DNA of 64,000 bases from contig CACMTO010000005.1 in assembly GCA_902616645.1 (NCBI GenBank), forward strand, positions 1-64,000, written 5' to 3'. A model generated the notes under the pieces. That model did not search any database. It had not been told where the DNA came from and was given only the letters and a program-made list of their open reading frames with translations. Positions 60,213 through 64,000 of the stretch are shown here, in pieces. The stretch is from an uncultured Pelagibacteraceae bacterium (GTDB lineage: Bacteria; Pseudomonadota; Alphaproteobacteria; Pelagibacterales; Pelagibacteraceae). The first letter of the stretch is position 1. Each line of letters starts with the position of its first letter. The position numbers were made by a program, and so were the translations under genes.

Positions 60213-60464
60213 ATGAGTATAAAATTTCAAGAAAATATAAAAAAATTTCCTGATGAAACTTTTTATGATGCTGAAATTATCAATTTTCCAAAAGATAAGA
60301 CTCCAGAAAATGGAAATTTATTTGAAACTAAAAAAAATTATATTTGGAAACTTTATGATAAAAATAATGTAAACGAAGATGATGATCAATTAAGAGCTGT
60401 TACTGGTATCTGTTTTATGTTTGCTATTTTGGTTATATTAGGTTTGTACTCTAATCTCTTTTAA
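60213..60464 (+). CDS. Small hypothetical protein with C-terminal TM helix
   Basis: 83-aa ORF filling an intergenic space; VTGICFMFAILVILGLYSNLF. Confidence 0.55.
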   Translation: MSIKFQENIKKFPDETFYDAEIINFPKDKTPENGNLFETKKNYIWKLYDKNNVNEDDDQLRAVTGICFMFAILVILGLYSNLF

Positions 60465-60467
60465 ACG

Positions 60468-61133
60468 CTATTGATCGACTTTCCAATCGGTATGAAAAGT
60501 AACGTAATTTACTTGAATACATCTTCTCTCTTTAATTATTTTTTTCTTTTCCATACCATGCCATGTATTAGGACCACTTGTAAAAAGATAGCCGTAATTA
60601 TGCTTATACGGCACCGTCTTAACTTTCTCCAACTTTTCATTATAAAAATCAGTACCCAAATCTTCGGACTCTTTTGAATTATTCACAAAAATTAAACCTG
60701 ACATTAATTTTTCTTTTATATCACAATGAGGTTTAAGCCAAAAACCTTCTCGATCACAAATAATTTCTACTCTAACATAAGAATTAGATAAATCTTTTTT
60801 TATCATTTTAGAAATTGCTTGATGAGTCTCTTTAGATTGTAATTCTCTAATAAACTTTACTAAATTTGGAAATTGAGACTCATTCTCTTTTGTTACAAAA
60901 CATCTAAATTTTATTGCCTTACCTCCTGATGCAATACCCTTCCTAAATTCTGCAGATCCACCATCTATAGCTCTAGTGCCATCGTATGACAAATTATGTT
61001 TGCTTACGTCCGGAATATCTGCATTTATAATTTCATTTATTGACTCTTCACTTAGAGCATCACTATACTCCCAATGGGCAAAAGGATAGTCATGTTTTTT
61101 CGAATTTTTTAAAATTGAATTAAGAAAAATCAT
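60468..61133 (-). CDS. 2-oxoglutarate/Fe(II)-dependent oxygenase-like protein
   Basis: FWLKPHCDIKEKLMSGLIFVNN...HNYGYLFTSGPNTWHGMEKK: HxD...H facial triad with following R/K (KERRCIQVNY). Confidence 0.75.
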   Translation of the reverse strand: MIFLNSILKNSKKHDYPFAHWEYSDALSEESINEIINADIPDVSKHNLSYDGTRAIDGGSAEFRKGIASGGKAIKFRCFVTKENESQFPNLVKFIRELQSKETHQAISKMIKKDLSNSYVRVEIICDREGFWLKPHCDIKEKLMSGLIFVNNSKESEDLGTDFYNEKLEKVKTVPYKHNYGYLFTSGPNTWHGMEKKKIIKERRCIQVNYVTFHTDWKVDQ

Positions 61134-62070
61134 AATCTTTAAATTTTTTTTTTATGTGATTTGATACTTTATCAGTTTCGTTAAGTTTTTCATAATTCCA
61201 TTTTTCAACTGAACCTTCTAAATTTCTAATAATGTTCAATGATCTAAATAAATTAAAAAACTTCTCAAATCTATAGTTTTTTTTAATTGGCGTCATTTGT
61301 GCAACATATATTGGTTTCCCTGTTATAGCGGCCTCAGAGATCATGGAGGTTGAGTCACACGTTACAACAATATAGTCAGCTAATTTAAGTGAGGAGAGAT
61401 AAGCCTTTTTATCAACATTATTTATAATTACTTGATTTTTATCAAAATAATTAGTTGCTTTATTAATAATTTTTTGAGGTGTTCTCATTGAGGGAATTAC
61501 TATTAATTGATAACCATTATCTATAAAATTTTTTTGTATTTTAGCGAATATTTCACCAATCGATTTATCATTATAGTTGTAATACTTGTTTGGCCCACCA
61601 ATAATTAATGAAATTATTTTTTCCTTATTAATTTTGTTTTTTAGATAATTCTCATTTTGATCGAGTTCATCTTGTTTCAAATAATGAATAGCTCCTATAC
61701 TAGTTATAACATTGTTTCCATTTAAACTATCGTGCTGAGGAACTACAACATAATCAAAATTATTCAAAGAAACCTTTGGATCTTGAATATGAATATTCAT
61801 TATTTTATCTTTGTACTTTTTTTTCAAATAAATTGATGGAATAACGCTTTTTCTTCCACAGGAAATAACGATATCAAAATTTTTTTTAATATCATTTTTA
61901 AAAGTAAAACTTTGAGATGGTGTAAATTTTGGAGGAATAAGCTTCCAAAAAGAATTTAGTTCAATTTTTTCGTGTATAAATTCTATATTTAGTGACTTAG
62001 CCAACCCTTCAACTTGACTAATCATACCGTGCATTCCCTCAGTCAATAATAAACCTTTTAATTTATTCAT
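61120..62070 (-). CDS. ELM1-like protein (Mito_fiss_Elm1 family)
   Basis: LLLTEGMHGMISQVEGLAKSL; DIVISCGRKSVIPSIYLKK; IGGPNKYYNY; DYIVVTCDSTSMISEAAITGKPIY. Confidence 0.8.
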   Translation of the reverse strand: MNKLKGLLLTEGMHGMISQVEGLAKSLNIEFIHEKIELNSFWKLIPPKFTPSQSFTFKNDIKKNFDIVISCGRKSVIPSIYLKKKYKDKIMNIHIQDPKVSLNNFDYVVVPQHDSLNGNNVITSIGAIHYLKQDELDQNENYLKNKINKEKIISLIIGGPNKYYNYNDKSIGEIFAKIQKNFIDNGYQLIVIPSMRTPQKIINKATNYFDKNQVIINNVDKKAYLSSLKLADYIVVTCDSTSMISEAAITGKPIYVAQMTPIKKNYRFEKFFNLFRSLNIIRNLEGSVEKWNYEKLNETDKVSNHIKKKFKDYDFS

Positions 62071-62091
62071 TAATCACTATATAGCTCTCAT

Positions 62092-63036
62092 ATGAATCAA
62101 AATCCAACTAAACACACAAAAGTGTTAATAATTGGGTCGGGTCCTGCTGGATATACGGCAGCAGTTTATGCTGCAAGAGCTATGTTAAAACCAATACTAG
62201 TTTACGGATCAGAACCTGGAGGACAATTAACGACAACAACTGATGTAGAGAACTATCCAGGCTTTGCTGATGTTATACAGGGCCCTTGGCTAATGGATCA
62301 AATGAAAGAGCAAGCAAAAGCTGTTGGGACAGAGATGATAGAAGATCATATTGGGTCTGTGGATCTGAAAAGTTCACCTTTTAAAGCTATTGGAGATAGT
62401 GGGCAAAAATATACTGCTGATAGTATAATTATATCTACTGGTGCGCAGGCAAGGTGGTTAAACTTAAAATCTGAACAAGAGTTTAGAGGATTTGGAGTAT
62501 CAGCTTGTGCTACTTGTGATGGTTTTTTCTTTAAGAACAAAGAAGTAGCTGTAATTGGTGGTGGTAATGCTGCAGTAGAGGAAGCAATGTTTCTTACAAA
62601 ATTTGCATCAAAAGTAAAATTAATTCATAGAAGAGACAGTTTACGAGCTGAAAAAATGCTCCAAAAAAAATTAATGGATAACAAAAAAATTGAAATTATA
62701 TGGGATACAATTGTTGAAGACGTGATAGGTGATAGAGAACCTAAAAATGTAAAAGGTCTTAAAGTAAAAAATTTGAAAACCAATAAAATATCTGAAATTA
62801 AATTAGATGGTGTTTTTATCGCTATTGGTCATGATCCTGCCACTTCATTATTTAAAAACCAATTGAAAATGGATAACGAGGGTTACTTAATCACAAAACC
62901 AGATTCTACTGAAACTAATATTCCAGGAGTTTACGCAGCAGGCGACGTAAAAGACAAAACTTTCAGACAAGCAGTAACAGCGGCAGGAATGGGTTGTATG
63001 GCTGCACTAGAAGCAGAAAAATTTTTATCACATTAA
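62092..63036 (+). CDS. trxB: Thioredoxin-disulfide reductase
   Basis: IIGSGPAGYTAAVYAARA; SACATCDGFFFKNKEVAVIGGGNAA. Confidence 0.97.
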   Translation: MNQNPTKHTKVLIIGSGPAGYTAAVYAARAMLKPILVYGSEPGGQLTTTTDVENYPGFADVIQGPWLMDQMKEQAKAVGTEMIEDHIGSVDLKSSPFKAIGDSGQKYTADSIIISTGAQARWLNLKSEQEFRGFGVSACATCDGFFFKNKEVAVIGGGNAAVEEAMFLTKFASKVKLIHRRDSLRAEKMLQKKLMDNKKIEIIWDTIVEDVIGDREPKNVKGLKVKNLKTNKISEIKLDGVFIAIGHDPATSLFKNQLKMDNEGYLITKPDSTETNIPGVYAAGDVKDKTFRQAVTAAGMGCMAALEAEKFLSH

Positions 63037-63037
63037 A

Positions 63038-63985
63038 GTGAAAAATAATCTTCATGTTTTTTTAGGTTCTACAGTTGCTGACGCTGCTGCAAGACCTTTG
63101 CACTGGGTTTATGATCAAAAAAAATTATATAATTATGTTCGAAGAAAAAAAGACTTTACTTTTTTGAAAAAAAATAAAAGTCCTTTTTATAATATTCAAA
63201 CAGGTAAAGTTTCTGGATATAATGATATTGGTCAAGTAATGTTTAAGACATTGCTTGAAAATCATAATGACATTGAAACTAGATTTAAGAAAAATATTTT
63301 AAAAAATTTTGGTCCTGGAAGTGCATATTGGAAAAATTTAAAATTAAGAAATAAATATAAAAAAGTTAAAGATTGGCGTAGTTTAATTAAAGGCCCATGG
63401 ATACATCAAAATGTCATTGAAACTATTAAAAATATTAAGTCGAAAAAAAGACTAACTGGGGGTAAAAAAGTAAATGAATCTGACGGTTATTGTGCAGCTC
63501 TTCCTTATTTCTTATACGGTCATGACTTTAAATCTCTCAAAAAAATAATCTCTATTGTAACTGTATCAAAAATAAGCCTTAGATATGCTTTATCGAAATT
63601 TCACTTGATAAATCTAGCGCTGAAGGGATCTAAAGATCCAATTAATGAATTTATAAAAAAATTTGAAAAAAATTCATATTTTAGACCTGTAATTAAAAAT
63701 CTTAAAATGGTAATAAAATTAAAAAATACTCCTCACTCTATTGTAGTTAAAAAACTAGGGATAGCTTGCAGTTACCCAGGAACATTTAACAGTTCTATTC
63801 ACTCAATTATAAGTTCAGCGAACTATAAAGTAGCTATTTTAAAGACAATAAAGGCTGGTGGCTGTAATTGCTCGAGAGCAAATTTTATTGGTGCTTATTT
63901 TGCTGCTTTAAAAGGTGTAAATACTATTCCTAAATCTTGGATAAAAAAAACAAAAGCAGCAAAAAAAATATTAGATCAAAAATAG
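63038..63985 (+). CDS. ADP-ribosylglycohydrolase / crystallin-J1-like protein with altered metal-site motif
   Basis: GSTVADAAARPLHWVYD N-terminal motif; C-terminal IKAGGCNCSRANFIGAYFAALKG aligning with the DraG GGDTDT region. Confidence 0.75.
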   Translation: MKNNLHVFLGSTVADAAARPLHWVYDQKKLYNYVRRKKDFTFLKKNKSPFYNIQTGKVSGYNDIGQVMFKTLLENHNDIETRFKKNILKNFGPGSAYWKNLKLRNKYKKVKDWRSLIKGPWIHQNVIETIKNIKSKKRLTGGKKVNESDGYCAALPYFLYGHDFKSLKKIISIVTVSKISLRYALSKFHLINLALKGSKDPINEFIKKFEKNSYFRPVIKNLKMVIKLKNTPHSIVVKKLGIACSYPGTFNSSIHSIISSANYKVAILKTIKAGGCNCSRANFIGAYFAALKGVNTIPKSWIKKTKAAKKILDQK

Positions 63986-64000
63986 AATTATCTAGTATAA

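Overview
The window is AT-rich, very gene-dense alphaproteobacterial DNA. Gene content, compactness and a permuted tmRNA suggest the SAR11/Pelagibacterales lineage; this is inferred from the sequence, with no database search. It is mostly core chromosome. Main blocks: a leuA-mreBCD-mrdA-rodA block, ilvC-ilvH-ilvB, miaA-degP-DUF2065-hflC-hflK, mrp, thyX, a two-piece permuted tmRNA, fumC, an AsmA-like gene, uvrD, pepP, and ligA-bamD-lpxC. These are followed by a complete dcw (division/cell-wall) cluster from mraZ to ftsQ, then rnpB, an amidase, mlaA-mlaC, two tRNAs, rpoD, dnaG, yqeY-like, carAB, a 2OG-oxygenase/ELM1-like pair, trxB and an ADP-ribosylglycohydrolase-like gene. I saw no prophage, CRISPR array, insertion sequence or obvious defence island. 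The most interesting signals are: (1) an inverted junction at ~1.03 kb that splits a dadA-like gene and truncates an EamA transporter gene, either a rearrangement or an amplification/assembly chimera; (2) an apparently reduced FtsA (domain 1A/1C-like region plus a C-terminal amphipathic tail, no room for domains 2A/2B) at the ftsA locus, with ftsZ relocated between mraZ and rsmH; (3) a MurE-MurF fusion; (4) a tRNA-Val(GAC) with a non-canonical T-loop and D-loop; (5) a clear MraZ-box/promoter with a possible second box upstream of leuA-mre; (6) very short divergent intergenic regions with overlapping -10 elements implying near-leaderless transcripts. I found no convincing entirely new multi-gene system.
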